From: Albidovulum sediminis
Lineage (GTDB): Bacteria > Pseudomonadota > Alphaproteobacteria > Rhodobacterales > Rhodobacteraceae
NCBI RefSeq assembly: GCF_025380365.1
Contig: NZ_JAOCQF010000001.1
Coordinates: 372,001 to 436,000, forward strand
Length of the DNA: 64,000 bases
Direction of reading: 5' to 3'
The notes under the pieces: model-generated
Told to the model about the DNA's origin: nothing
What the model saw: only the letters and a program-made list of their open reading frames with translations
The model's database searches: none
Made by a program: the position numbers and the translations under genes
Shown: positions 8,738 through 17,265 of the stretch, in pieces
Layout of the letters: the number at the start of each line of letters is the position of its first letter
Numbering within the stretch: the first letter of the stretch is position 1

Positions 8738-9681
8738 CACCGTTCCCCCTTGTTGTAGGGCACCATCAGCGCCGCCGGCACCTCGGCCCGCCGCGACATC
8801 AGGATCAGCGCGAGGATGGAGAGCGCGAAGGGCATCATCAGGAAGACCTGATAGGGCACGACCGCGCCGATGGGCATCTGCTGCAGCCGGATCTGCAGCG
8901 CGTCGAAGGCGGCGAACAGGACCGCGCCTAGAAGCGACTTCCACGGCTTCCACGCCCCGAAGACGACCAGCGCGATGCAGATCCAGCCGCGCCCGTTCAC
9001 CATCTCGAAGAAGAAGGAGTTGAAGGCCGACATGGTCAGGAAGGCCCCCCCCACGGCCATCAGACCCGACCCGGCCATGACCGCGCCCATGCGCAAGGCG
9101 GTGACCGAGAGGCCCTGCGCCTCGACGGCGGCCGGGTTCTCGCCCACCGCGCGCAGCGCAAGGCCCATGGGCGTGCGGTAAAGGACGAAGGCCACCGCCG
9201 CGACCGTCGCGAAGGCGAGGTAGGTCAGCGGCGTTTGGGCAAACAGCGCCGGGCCCACCAGCGGCAAGTCGGACAGGACCGGCACCGGCCATTCCGCGAA
9301 GGCCTCGATCCGCGGGGGCGAGGTGACCTCGGGCAGGGCGAGGCGGTAGGTGAAATAGGTCATCGAGGTCGCGAGCAGCGTGACGCCCAGCCCGACCACA
9401 TGCTGCGACAGGCCGAAGGGCACGGTCAGCGTGCCGTGCAGCGCGCCGAAGGCCATGCCGACCAGCAGCGCCATCAGGACGCCCGCGGGCAGCGGCAGGC
9501 CGGAATAGACCGCGAACCAGCCGGTGAAGGCGCCCGCGATCATGATCCCCTCGATGCCGAGGTTCAGGACACCCGCACGCTCGCAGATCAACTCGCCCAC
9601 GGTGGCGAAGATCAGTGGGCTGGCGATCCGGATCGCCGCCGCCCAGAAGGTCGCCGACAGAAGGATGTCGAAGATCTCCAT
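8737..9681 (-). CDS. Nucleoside-type ABC transporter permease 2
   Basis: This 314-residue inner-membrane protein is the second permease of a BMP/NupNOPQ-type importer. It has about eight to nine hydrophobic segments and the hallmarks of the family: the ERAGVLNLGIEGIMI segment near residue 35 and the cytoplasmic coupling loop LRAVGENPAAVEAQGLSV near residue 190. It overlaps the upstream permease and the downstream deaminase gene by single bases, so the four genes are translationally linked. Confidence 0.9.
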   Translation of the reverse strand: MEIFDILLSATFWAAAIRIASPLIFATVGELICERAGVLNLGIEGIMIAGAFTGWFAVYSGLPLPAGVLMALLVGMAFGALHGTLTVPFGLSQHVVGLGVTLLATSMTYFTYRLALPEVTSPPRIEAFAEWPVPVLSDLPLVGPALFAQTPLTYLAFATVAAVAFVLYRTPMGLALRAVGENPAAVEAQGLSVTALRMGAVMAGSGLMAVGGAFLTMSAFNSFFFEMVNGRGWICIALVVFGAWKPWKSLLGAVLFAAFDALQIRLQQMPIGAVVPYQVFLMMPFALSILALILMSRRAEVPAALMVPYNKGER

Positions 9682-10730
9682 CAGCCCCTCCTGACCCTGA
9701 CCCGCGCGAGCAGGAGTGCGAGCACCATGAACAGGAGCGCCGCCGCCGTCAGCGCGTCGGCGATGTAGGTGGGCACGCCGATCGCCCGGCTCATCGAATC
9801 CGCGCCGACGAAGACCCCGGCGACGAAAAGCGCCGAGACGACGACGCCCAGCGGGTTGAGAAGGGCCAGCATGGCGACGATGATCCCGGCGTAACCGAAG
9901 CCGGGGCTGAGGTCGAGCGTCAGGCTCCCCTTCAGCCCGGCCACCTCGGACCAGCCGGCAAGGGCGGCAAGCCCCCCCGACAGAAGCGCGGTCTTGATGA
10001 GGATCCGCCCCACCGGCAGCCCGGCAAAGCGCGCGGCCTCGGGGTTCAGGCCGACCGCGCGCATCTCGTAGCCGAGCGTGGTGCGGGTCTGCACGACCCA
10101 GACCCCCAGGGCCGCGATCAGCGCGAGGAGAAAGCCCCAGTGCAGGCGCAGCCCCTCCATGATCCGGGGCAGCCGCGCCTCGGCGATCAGCTTTTCCGAC
10201 TTGGGCCAGCCCATGCCCGCGGGGTCTTTCATCGGCCCTTCCAGCAGGTAGGACACGAACAGCAGCATGATGAAGTTGAACAGGAGCGTGGTGACAACTT
10301 CATCCACCCCGAAGCGCAGCTTCAGCGTGGCGGGGCCGAGAAGGACCAGCGCCCCCGCCACCGCCGCGAAAAGCGCCGAGACCGGCAAGAGGAGCGGCCA
10401 GGGCAGGCCAAGCGCGCCAGTGCCCAGAAGCACGGTGACGATCGCACCCGCGTAAAGCTGCGCCTCCGCGCCGATGTTCCACAGCTTGGCGCGGAAGGCG
10501 ACCGCGACGGCCAGTCCGGTGAAGATCAGGGGCGTCGCCCGGTTCAGCGTTTCGAGAAGCGCGAACTTCGACCCGGCGGCCCCCTTCACCATCAGCCCCA
10601 GCACCGCGAACGGGTCGGCCCCCGCCACCAGCGCCAGCGCCATCGCGAAGGCGACCGTGGCGCCAAGGGCCGCGGCGGGATAGCCGAGGCTGCGGCCGAG
10701 GCCCGGATCGGCAACCGGTTCAAGCCGCAT
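9681..10730 (-). CDS. Nucleoside-type ABC transporter permease 1
   Basis: The protein (349 aa) is the first permease of the importer, with many transmembrane helices, the LWNIGAEAQLYAGAI motif near residue 85 and the coupling loop MRAVGLNPEAARFAGLPVGR near residue 225. The start ATG at 10728-10730 follows GAGGAGG and lies inside the end of the ATPase gene (11-nt overlap). Together with the other permease it would form the channel for nucleosides or nucleobase-like solutes. Confidence 0.9.
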   Translation of the reverse strand: MRLEPVADPGLGRSLGYPAAALGATVAFAMALALVAGADPFAVLGLMVKGAAGSKFALLETLNRATPLIFTGLAVAVAFRAKLWNIGAEAQLYAGAIVTVLLGTGALGLPWPLLLPVSALFAAVAGALVLLGPATLKLRFGVDEVVTTLLFNFIMLLFVSYLLEGPMKDPAGMGWPKSEKLIAEARLPRIMEGLRLHWGFLLALIAALGVWVVQTRTTLGYEMRAVGLNPEAARFAGLPVGRILIKTALLSGGLAALAGWSEVAGLKGSLTLDLSPGFGYAGIIVAMLALLNPLGVVVSALFVAGVFVGADSMSRAIGVPTYIADALTAAALLFMVLALLLARVRVRRG

Positions 10731-12264
10731 GTCCGGCCTCCTCGAACCCGTGGCCGGCCATCCACACGCCGAGGCCGGCAGGCGTCATGTCGCCCCGCGC
10801 GAAGGCAGGGGACAGGCGGCCTTCGGAAATCACGTGGATCACGTCGGAAAGCGCCATCACCTCGTCAAGATCCTCCGAGATCAGCAAGACCGCCGCGCCC
10901 TCGTCCCGCGCCCTGAGCAGGCGCTGGTGCACATAGGTCACCGCGCCGATGTCGAGCCCCCGCACCGGCTGATTCGCCAGGATGATCTTCGGCCCGCGTT
11001 CCAGCACGCGGCCGAGGATCAGCTTCTGCATGTTGCCCCCCGACAGCAGGCGGATGCGCGTCGCCGGGCCGGGGCAGCGCACGTCATAGGTGGCGATGAT
11101 GTCCTGCGCAAAGCCTTCGGCCGCGCGCCAGTCCATCCATCCGCGGCGGCTGAAGCGGGCGTCGCCGTAGCTTTCGAGGATCGCGTTCTCGGTCAGGGTG
11201 AAGTCGGCGATGGTGCCGGTCTTGTGCCGGTCCTCGGGGATGCGCGCCACGCCCGCGTCGACGGCCAGCCGGGGCGACCAGCCCTCGACCGGCGCGCCGG
11301 CCAGGTCCATCTCGCCCGTCTCGGGCATCTCCAGCCCGCCGACCAGCGCGGCAAGGGTTGCCTGCCCGTTGCCGGACACCCCGGCAAGCCCGGTGATCTG
11401 CCCCGCCCGCAACTCCAGCGTCACCCCGCGCAACCCCGTCGCATTGCCCCGCGCCGGGGTGGAGACGCCGCGCAGCCCCATCAGCACCGGCCCCGGCGCA
11501 TGCGGCCTGACCTCAAGCTCCGCCACCTCGGCGCCGACCATCATCGTCGCCAGCTGGTGCCGGTCGGTCTCCGCCGTCCTGACCTCGCCCACCAGCCTGC
11601 CGTGCCTGAGGACCAGCACGCGCGAGGATATCGCCATCACCTCGTGCAGCTTGTGGCTGATGAAGATCACCGACATCCCGCGCGCCACCGCCTTCCCCAG
11701 CGTGGCGAAAAGGTCGTCGGCCTCCTGCGGGGTCAGCACCGCCGTCGGCTCGTCCAGGATCAGGATGCGCGCATCCCGGTAGAGCGCCTTGAGGATCTCG
11801 ACCCGCTGCCGCTCTCCCACCGTCAGGCTGCCCACCCGCGCATCGGGGTGCACCGCCAGCCCGAAATCGCGCGAGAGATCCTCGACCCGGCCCCGCGCCG
11901 CCGCGCGACCCCGGCCCAGCCGCCACAGGGGCTCGGTGCCCAGCGTGATATTCTCCATCACCGTCAGGTTGTCGGCCAGCGTGAAGTGCTGGTGCACCAT
12001 GCCGACACCCGCGGCCAGCGCCGCGCGCGGGTTGCCCGGGGGCAGGGGCGCGCCGAACAGCTCGACCGCGCCTTCGTCGGCCGAATAATGGCCGAACAGG
12101 ATGTTCATCAGCGTGGTCTTGCCCGCGCCGTTCTCGCCCAGAAGCGCGATCACCTCGCCCTCGTGCAGGTCGAAGGTGATCGCGTCATTGGCCACCAGCG
12201 GCCCGAACCGCTTGGTGATGCCCGAAAGGCGCAGGACGACCCGCGCCTGCGCCTCCATGCCCAT
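10720..12264 (-). CDS. Nucleoside-type ABC transporter ATPase (two ATPase domains)
   Basis: A 514-residue fused ATPase. Domain 1 has Walker A GENGAGKTT (residues 43-51), an LTVGERQRVEILKAL signature and Walker B ILILDEPTAVL. Domain 2 has a degenerate Walker A (GVSGNGQATL) and an altered signature LLSGGNMQKLILGRVL, with Walker B IILANQPVRGLD. An asymmetric pair of sites is normal for the sugar/nucleoside class. ATG at 12262-12264 was chosen because it overlaps the binding-protein stop by one base; the same open frame continues upstream with no relation to the family. Confidence 0.9.
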   Translation of the reverse strand: MGMEAQARVVLRLSGITKRFGPLVANDAITFDLHEGEVIALLGENGAGKTTLMNILFGHYSADEGAVELFGAPLPPGNPRAALAAGVGMVHQHFTLADNLTVMENITLGTEPLWRLGRGRAAARGRVEDLSRDFGLAVHPDARVGSLTVGERQRVEILKALYRDARILILDEPTAVLTPQEADDLFATLGKAVARGMSVIFISHKLHEVMAISSRVLVLRHGRLVGEVRTAETDRHQLATMMVGAEVAELEVRPHAPGPVLMGLRGVSTPARGNATGLRGVTLELRAGQITGLAGVSGNGQATLAALVGGLEMPETGEMDLAGAPVEGWSPRLAVDAGVARIPEDRHKTGTIADFTLTENAILESYGDARFSRRGWMDWRAAEGFAQDIIATYDVRCPGPATRIRLLSGGNMQKLILGRVLERGPKIILANQPVRGLDIGAVTYVHQRLLRARDEGAAVLLISEDLDEVMALSDVIHVISEGRLSPAFARGDMTPAGLGVWMAGHGFEEAGHAA

Positions 12265-13292
12265 CAGCCCGCCACGGGCTCGTTGTCGTTGATCTCGACG
12301 GTAAGGCTGCCGTCCTTGATCGCCGCCTCGCGTTCGGCGACCAGCGCCACCGCCGCCTCGGGCACCTTGCCCTCGAACGTGCCAAGGGGGGCGAGCGAGC
12401 AGCCGCCTTCCTTCATCTGCGAATAGACGCCGTAGTTGTCGGCCGTGAAGCTGCCGTCCTGCACCTTCGCCAGCGCGGCGTTGAAGGTCGGCTCGAAGTG
12501 CCAGAGCGCCGAGGCGACGACGGTTTCGGGATAGTCGGCCTGCGTGTCGATGACGTTGCCCACCGAGAACACGCCGCGCTCCTTCGCCGCGTCCGAGACG
12601 CCGAAGCGTTCGGCATACATCACGTCCGCGCCCGCATCGATCATGGCGAATGCGGTTTCCTTGGCCTTCGGGGGATCGAACCACGAGCCGATGAAGCTGA
12701 TCTGGAACTTCGCGTCCGCGCGCGTTTCGCGCACGCCCGCCATGAAGGCGTTCATCAGCCGGTTGACCTCGGGGATGGGGAAGCCGCCGACCATGCCGAT
12801 GTTTCCGCTTTGCGTCATCGCGCCGGCGATGATGCCCGACAGGTAGGAGGCATCCTGGATGTAGTTGTCGAAGACCGCGAGGTTCGGATGGGCCGGGTCG
12901 GGCATGAAGCTCGACCCCATCAGGAAGGCCACCTCGGGATAGTCGCCCACGACCTCGCGCGCCTCGTCCTCGACGCCGAAGATCTCGCCCACGATCAGCT
13001 TGGCGCCGCCCTCGGCATATTCCCGCATGACGCGGGCATAGTCGGTGTTCGCGGTGTTCTCCGAGAAGGTATAGCTGACCGCGCCCGCGTCCTGCTGGGC
13101 CATCGCGGCCTTGTGGATGCGGCTGACCCACTGCTGCTCGACGGGCACGGTGTAGATGCCCGCGACGCTGACCGGATCGGCCGCCAGAAGCCGGGCGGGC
13201 AGGCCGATGAGGCCGGTCGCGGTCAGCGCGCCGGTGGATTGAAGCAGTCTGCGGCGCGACAAGGGCGCCCCGGCCGTCATTCGCTGGATCAT
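12264..13292 (-). CDS. BMP-family substrate-binding protein
   Basis: This 342-residue periplasmic lipoprotein-like binding protein belongs to the PnrA/BMP family, which binds nucleosides and related compounds. The N-terminus contains SRRRLLQSTGALTATG, an Arg-pair plus hydrophobic stretch that suggests Tat export (residues 12-35), with cleavage near LLAAD. The mature part has FSENTANTDYARVMREYAEGG and YIQDASYLSGIIAGAMTQ, both typical of the family. It is the first gene of the operon (binding protein, ATPase, two permeases, deaminase), preceded by a 115-nt intergenic region with a candidate operator. Confidence 0.9.
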   Translation of the reverse strand: MIQRMTAGAPLSRRRLLQSTGALTATGLIGLPARLLAADPVSVAGIYTVPVEQQWVSRIHKAAMAQQDAGAVSYTFSENTANTDYARVMREYAEGGAKLIVGEIFGVEDEAREVVGDYPEVAFLMGSSFMPDPAHPNLAVFDNYIQDASYLSGIIAGAMTQSGNIGMVGGFPIPEVNRLMNAFMAGVRETRADAKFQISFIGSWFDPPKAKETAFAMIDAGADVMYAERFGVSDAAKERGVFSVGNVIDTQADYPETVVASALWHFEPTFNAALAKVQDGSFTADNYGVYSQMKEGGCSLAPLGTFEGKVPEAAVALVAEREAAIKDGSLTVEINDNEPVAG

Positions 13293-13321
13293 TGTCGTTT
13301 TCCCTGTTGGTGGATATTTTT

Positions 13322-13335
13322 TACTATCTGGTCAA
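13322..13335 (-). promoter_or_regulatory. Candidate operator TTGACCAGATAGTA before the nucleoside operon
   Basis: On the minus strand, TTGACCAGATAGTA ends 29 nt before the binding-protein start codon, in an AT-rich patch of an otherwise GC-rich gap (13293-13407). The same 14-mer with one change (TTGACCAGAGAGTA) lies at 21094-21107 in front of the GntR gene. The half-site TTGACCA resembles half of the RutR consensus, but no second half is present. Function is inferred from the repeat alone. Confidence 0.5.
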
Positions 13336-13407
13336 ACATTGCCGATTCGGGCAAGCGCCTTCACGGCCCCGCCAGCATAGACCGCGCGGGGGCAGGGACC
13401 AGCGGCT

Positions 13408-14916
13408 TCAGTTGGCCTTGCGCCCGCCGGCGTCCAGGAACCAGTCGTCCGGGTAGGGATACCACCACCCCTGCATCCGCGGCTTGTGGTCGATGATGAC
13501 CATCTTCGTGCGGCGGAACGCGTCGAGCCCCTGCCGCCCCAGTTCGCGCCCGAGGCCCGAGGCCTTCCAGCCGCCGAAGGGCAGCGCGTCGTTGTCGATC
13601 AGCGGGTTGTTGACCCAGACCATGCCGGCCTCCAGCCGCTCCGCCGCCTCCATCGCCTCGTCGAGCCGCGTGGTGAAGACGGAGGCGCCAAGACCGAAGG
13701 GGGAATCGTTTGCCCGTTCAATGGCTTCCTCGAAGTCTTTCACGCGGACGACGGCGGCGACGGGGCCGAAGCATTCCGTGCGCAGGATCTCCATCTCGTC
13801 GGTGCAGCCGGTCAGGATCGTCGGTTCATAGAACCAGCCCCGCGGCTGGTCGGGCGGGATGCGCCCGCCGGTCACGACCGTGGCCCCGCGCGCGCGGGCA
13901 TCGTCCACAAGCCGCATGACCTTCGCCCGCGCCCCCTCGCTGACCAGGGGGCCGATCTCGGACCGGGCCAGCCCGTTGCCGATGCGCAGCATCCGGGCGC
14001 GGCGGGCGAACTCCGCCACGAAGGCGTCGTGGACCGCGTCCACCACGTAAAGGCGCTCGGCCGAGGTGCAGACCTGGCCCGAGAGGTGAAAGGCCGCCGT
14101 GACCGCACCCGCCGCGGCAACGTCGAGGGGCGCGCTCTCGCTGATGATCATCGGGTCGCTGCCGCCTGCCTCGATCACCGCGGGCTTCATCGCGCCTGCC
14201 GCCGCGGCGCCGACCGCGCGCCCTGCCGCGACCGAGCCGGTGAAGGCGACCGCATGGGTCAGGGGCGAGGCGATCAGCGCCTCGGCCAGCCCCGCGCCGC
14301 CGGGCAGGCAGGCCACAAGGCCCTCCGGCAAACTGCTGAAGCATTTCATGAATTCGAGCGTGGAGAGGGTCGTCGCCGGGGCCGGCTTGATCACGCAGCC
14401 GTTACCCGCGGCCAGCGACGCCGCGACCGTCCAGCACATCAGGAGGACGGGGAAGTTGAACGGCATGATGTGGACCGACACGCCAAGGGGTTCGTAGCGC
14501 GCATGCTGGAACGACCCGGCCTGCGTGGTGCCCGCGACCTTGCCCGCCTCATCCCGCGCCATCTCGGCGTAGTAGCGGAAGATCGGCGCGCAGTTCGCGA
14601 TTTCTCCGATCGCCTCGGGGTAGGGCTTGCCCATCTCGCGGCTCATCAGGATGGCGGCGGGGCGGTGGTCCGCCGCCTCGATCCGGTTGGCCAGATCGTG
14701 AAGCGCCTTTGCGCGGCTCTTGGCGTCAAGCCGCTTCCACACGCCCTGCGCGGCGTTGACCGCGCGCAGGACCGCCTCCGCCTCCGCCCAGGTCGTCTCG
14801 GCGATGCGTCCGACCTCCTCCAGCGTCGCCGGGTCGACGACCGGCCGGGCGGCGGCGGCAAGCGGCCGGTAACCGGGCGCAAGGTAAAGGGCGGGGGTGG
14901 CGGGATCGAAGGTCAT
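13408..14916 (-). CDS. NAD(P)-dependent aldehyde dehydrogenase
   Basis: This full-length 502-residue aldehyde dehydrogenase has PFNFP at 152-156 (oxyanion Asn154), FTGS at the NAD fold, the general base Glu249 in a slightly unusual IEAGGSDP context and the nucleophile Cys283 in SGQVCTSAERLYV. It is closest in style to the succinate-semialdehyde/lactaldehyde/betaine aldehyde group. In this operon it follows three cupin genes, a glycosyltransferase and a polyamine-type importer, so it would oxidise an aldehyde released from the imported amine or conjugate. It is the last gene of the minus-strand operon; the gap to the preceding cupin is 6 nt. Confidence 0.92.
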   Translation of the reverse strand: MTFDPATPALYLAPGYRPLAAAARPVVDPATLEEVGRIAETTWAEAEAVLRAVNAAQGVWKRLDAKSRAKALHDLANRIEAADHRPAAILMSREMGKPYPEAIGEIANCAPIFRYYAEMARDEAGKVAGTTQAGSFQHARYEPLGVSVHIMPFNFPVLLMCWTVAASLAAGNGCVIKPAPATTLSTLEFMKCFSSLPEGLVACLPGGAGLAEALIASPLTHAVAFTGSVAAGRAVGAAAAGAMKPAVIEAGGSDPMIISESAPLDVAAAGAVTAAFHLSGQVCTSAERLYVVDAVHDAFVAEFARRARMLRIGNGLARSEIGPLVSEGARAKVMRLVDDARARGATVVTGGRIPPDQPRGWFYEPTILTGCTDEMEILRTECFGPVAAVVRVKDFEEAIERANDSPFGLGASVFTTRLDEAMEAAERLEAGMVWVNNPLIDNDALPFGGWKASGLGRELGRQGLDAFRRTKMVIIDHKPRMQGWWYPYPDDWFLDAGGRKAN

Positions 14917-14922
14917 GCGGCC

Positions 14923-15270
14923 TCAGCGGATCATGTAGACTTTCTTGATCGTCTCGTGGACGGTGCAGACGCCTTTCCAGTCCTGCGGGAAGAAGGCGGC
15001 GGTATCCGGCGTGATTTCAATCACTTCGCCGCTGTCGTGAACGTAGGTGCAGCGGCCTTCGAGGAAGTGGCAGAACTCGTCCCGGGTGACGTGGCAGACC
15101 CATTTGCCGGGCGTGCAGACCCAGAGCCCGCATTCGCTCATCCCCTCCGGCCCCTTGTGGATCACCCGGCCCGAGGTGCGGCTTTGCCCCTCCAGCATGG
15201 TCGGGATCACGCCCCAGTCGACAAGGTCGGCCTGCTCCAGCGGCTTGCGCATCAAAGGTGTGGTGGTCAT
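14923..15270 (-). CDS. Small cupin protein 1 (DUF861/ureidoglycine aminohydrolase-like)
   Basis: This 115-residue single-domain cupin has the conserved core DEFCHFLEGRCTYV...GEVIEITPDTAAFFPQDWKGVCTVHETIKKVYMI. The TPGKW and DEFCHF segments form the metal pocket region of the cupin_3 group, which includes EutQ-like and (S)-ureidoglycine aminohydrolase-like proteins. ATG at 15268-15270 is preceded by GGAGAG. It is the third of three neighbouring paralogues, all ending in a short aromatic/basic tail. The reaction is not known. Confidence 0.85.
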   Translation of the reverse strand: MTTTPLMRKPLEQADLVDWGVIPTMLEGQSRTSGRVIHKGPEGMSECGLWVCTPGKWVCHVTRDEFCHFLEGRCTYVHDSGEVIEITPDTAAFFPQDWKGVCTVHETIKKVYMIR

Positions 15271-15277
15271 GGCTCTC

Positions 15278-15619
15278 CTATCGGCTCATGAAGGCCTTGG
15301 TGACGGTTTCGGTGACGATGCAGGTGCCGCTCCAGCCGGCGCGGAAGAAGACCATGCCGCCGGGGTTTATCGGGATCTCCTGTCCGTCCTCAGCGACATA
15401 GGCGCCGCGCCCGGCGACGAAGTAGCAGAACTCGTCGGCGGGGATGGTGACGCGCCGCTTGCCCGGCGTGCAGGACCAGAGACCGCATTCGCTGCTGCCG
15501 TCGGGGTTGGCGTGCATCACCTTGCCCGAGAGGTGGGGCGCGCCCTCGATCACGTTGGCGCTGGGCCCCCAGTCCTCCAGCGTGACGTCGGCCGCGTTCG
15601 GCCAGTTGGGTGTGGTCAT
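15278..15619 (-). CDS. Small cupin protein 2 (DUF861-like)
   Basis: The protein (113 aa) is a paralogue of its two neighbours: DWGPSANVIEGAPHLSGKVMH aligns with the start of cupin 1, and TPGKRRVTIPADEFCYFVAGRGAYV with its core. In this copy the histidine after DEFC is replaced by Tyr (DEFCYF), so the metal site may differ. ATG at 15617-15619 has GGGAGG upstream and overlaps the stop of cupin 3 (ATGA). The three genes are translationally coupled or nearly so. Confidence 0.85.
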   Translation of the reverse strand: MTTPNWPNAADVTLEDWGPSANVIEGAPHLSGKVMHANPDGSSECGLWSCTPGKRRVTIPADEFCYFVAGRGAYVAEDGQEIPINPGGMVFFRAGWSGTCIVTETVTKAFMSR

Positions 15620-15981
15620 GTCTCCGCCTCCCGGTCGGTCAGGTAATAGGTGTTGCGCAGGGTCTCGTGCACCGTGCACTCCCCCGCCCAGCCGGCGGGG
15701 AAAAGGACGGCAGTGCCGGGGGTTATCTCGATCACCTCGCCCGCGACGGAACGGTAGGTCGCCCGCCCCGCGACGAAGTGGCAGAACTCGTCCCGCGGGA
15801 TGGCGAGGCGCCAGCGCCCCGGCGTGCAGACCCAGATGCCGATCTCGGGCCGGTTGCCGGGGCCCTTGTGGACCAGCCGCCCGGAGGAGTGCGAGGTGCC
15901 CGAGATCGCGTCGGGTTGCGCGCCCCAGTCCACGAGGTCGGCGCGGGTCGAGGCGTCGTGAAGGTGCGGGGCGCTGCTCAC
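15616..15981 (-). CDS. Small cupin protein 3 (DUF861-like)
   Basis: A 121-residue cupin with TPGRWRLAIPRDEFCHFVAGRATYRS and GEVIEITPGTAVLFPAGWAGECTVHETLRNTYYL. GTG at 15979-15981 was taken as start: it overlaps the glycosyltransferase stop as GTGA and has GGAGG nine bases upstream. The region upstream in the same frame is antisense-like filler from the glycosyltransferase. It is the first of three adjacent paralogous cupins. Confidence 0.82.
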   Translation of the reverse strand: MSSAPHLHDASTRADLVDWGAQPDAISGTSHSSGRLVHKGPGNRPEIGIWVCTPGRWRLAIPRDEFCHFVAGRATYRSVAGEVIEITPGTAVLFPAGWAGECTVHETLRNTYYLTDREAET

Positions 15982-17255
15982 CTGACCAGCGCCTCCAGCA
16001 GCTTCGCGGCCTTGGCGGGGCCGTCCTGGCCCTGCATATGCGCCGATGTCGCCGCAAGTTTCGCCGCCATCCCCTTGTCGGATATGCAGGTTTCGAGCTT
16101 GGCCAGCAGCTCCGCCTCGGTCCAGTCGTAGCGCGGCATCTTGAAGCCGTGCCCGGTCTCCTGCACCCGCGTGGCGTTGTCGTGGCCGTCCCAGACATAG
16201 GGCATGATGATCGCGGGTTTGCCGAAATAGAGGCATTCGGTGAAGGAGTTGTTGCCGCCGTGGTGGATCGCCACGTCGACCTGCGGGATGACGGAAGGCT
16301 GCGGGAACCAATTCGATACATGAACGTTGCCCGGCAGATCGCGGTATTCGCTGCCATAATCGCCGATGTTGACCAGCGCGCGGAAGCGCGAGTTGCCGAG
16401 TGCCGCGATGATCCGCTTCAGGAGGTCCGTATCCCCGGCACCGAGCGAGCCGAAGGAGACATAGACCAGCGGGCCGTCGTTGTTCTTCGCGAAGGTCGGA
16501 ACCTCATAGGGCGCCTCCTTGCGCACGCAGCCTTCGAGGTACTGGAAGCGCGCGGGGTCGAGCGGGTGCTGGCGGTCGAACTTCACCGGCTCGGGGTAGA
16601 GCAGCAGGTTGAGGAAGGGCGAGGCCTCGAAGAACTGGCCGATCGGATAGGCGTCTTCGCCGCAGGAGGCCAGGAAGGCGTTGAAGTCGTCGTGGATCGG
16701 CTTGATCACCGTGTTGAAGCGGTCGCGGAAGGCCTGGTGGCAGGCGTGGTCCTTTTCGCCGCAGCCCGACAGATGCGGCGGGATCCCCTCATCCTCGATC
16801 TCGTTTTCCGAACACGAAATGACGCGGACCCAGGGCACGCCATGCTGCTTGATCGCGGGAAAGAGGATGACGTTGTCCACCGCGATCACGTCGGGCTTCA
16901 CCTTCGCCAGAACGCCCGGCAGGTCCTTCTGCGCCCATTTCGCGCTGTCGACGATCGCGGTCCAGCAGTCCTTCACGTAGTTGTCGATCTGGTCGTAGGG
17001 CGACTTGCGGAAGTTCGGGATGTGGCCATTGATGAAATCCTCCCAGAACTTCGCCATCTGCTCGGGCGGCATCGGTTCGGAGAGCGCCACGGGATGCGCC
17101 TCGAACCCGTAGCCCTCGTAGACCGGGACGAAGCCGGGGTCGGAGAGGAACACCGCCCGGTGGCCCAGCGCCTCGACCGCCTGGGCGATGCCGACGGAGT
17201 TGAGCGCGGGGCCGAAGGCGGCCTCGGGGAAGAAGGCGAAGGTTTTCTGCGGCAT
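15978..17255 (-). CDS. UGT/MGT-type glycosyltransferase A
   Basis: This 425-residue GT-B enzyme is of the UDP-glucuronosyl/macrolide glycosyltransferase type. The N-terminal acceptor domain begins FAFFPEAAFGPALNSVGIAQA; the C-terminal donor domain has VYVSFGSLGAGD and the signature IHHGGNNSFTECLYFGKPAIIMPYVWDGHDNATR (shown in pieces: HHGGNNSF, WDGHDNA). It would transfer a sugar from an NDP-sugar to a small acceptor in the cytoplasm. ATG at 17253-17255 follows GGGAG. It sits between the ABC ATPase gene (10-nt gap) and the cupins, an odd place for such an enzyme, and has a close paralogue at 22148-23437. Confidence 0.88.
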   Translation of the reverse strand: MPQKTFAFFPEAAFGPALNSVGIAQAVEALGHRAVFLSDPGFVPVYEGYGFEAHPVALSEPMPPEQMAKFWEDFINGHIPNFRKSPYDQIDNYVKDCWTAIVDSAKWAQKDLPGVLAKVKPDVIAVDNVILFPAIKQHGVPWVRVISCSENEIEDEGIPPHLSGCGEKDHACHQAFRDRFNTVIKPIHDDFNAFLASCGEDAYPIGQFFEASPFLNLLLYPEPVKFDRQHPLDPARFQYLEGCVRKEAPYEVPTFAKNNDGPLVYVSFGSLGAGDTDLLKRIIAALGNSRFRALVNIGDYGSEYRDLPGNVHVSNWFPQPSVIPQVDVAIHHGGNNSFTECLYFGKPAIIMPYVWDGHDNATRVQETGHGFKMPRYDWTEAELLAKLETCISDKGMAAKLAATSAHMQGQDGPAKAAKLLEALVR

Positions 17256-17265
17256 CTGGGTCTCC

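Noticed and set aside
7040-8758. Long plus-strand open frame of 572 codons opposite the deaminase gene
   Set aside because: Its translation is Arg/His/Gly-rich filler without domains and mirrors the codon-position bias of the minus-strand gene, which has clear family motifs. The same reasoning removes the long antisense frames at 10729-12426, 13486-15291, 43149-46034, 52223-53725, 55096-56682 and 61332-63227.
13322-13335. RutR operator (TTGACCA-N2-TGGTCAA)
   Set aside because: Only one half-site is present at this place and at 21094; the second half does not follow, and the TetR protein in the window looks BetI-like and not RutR-like.
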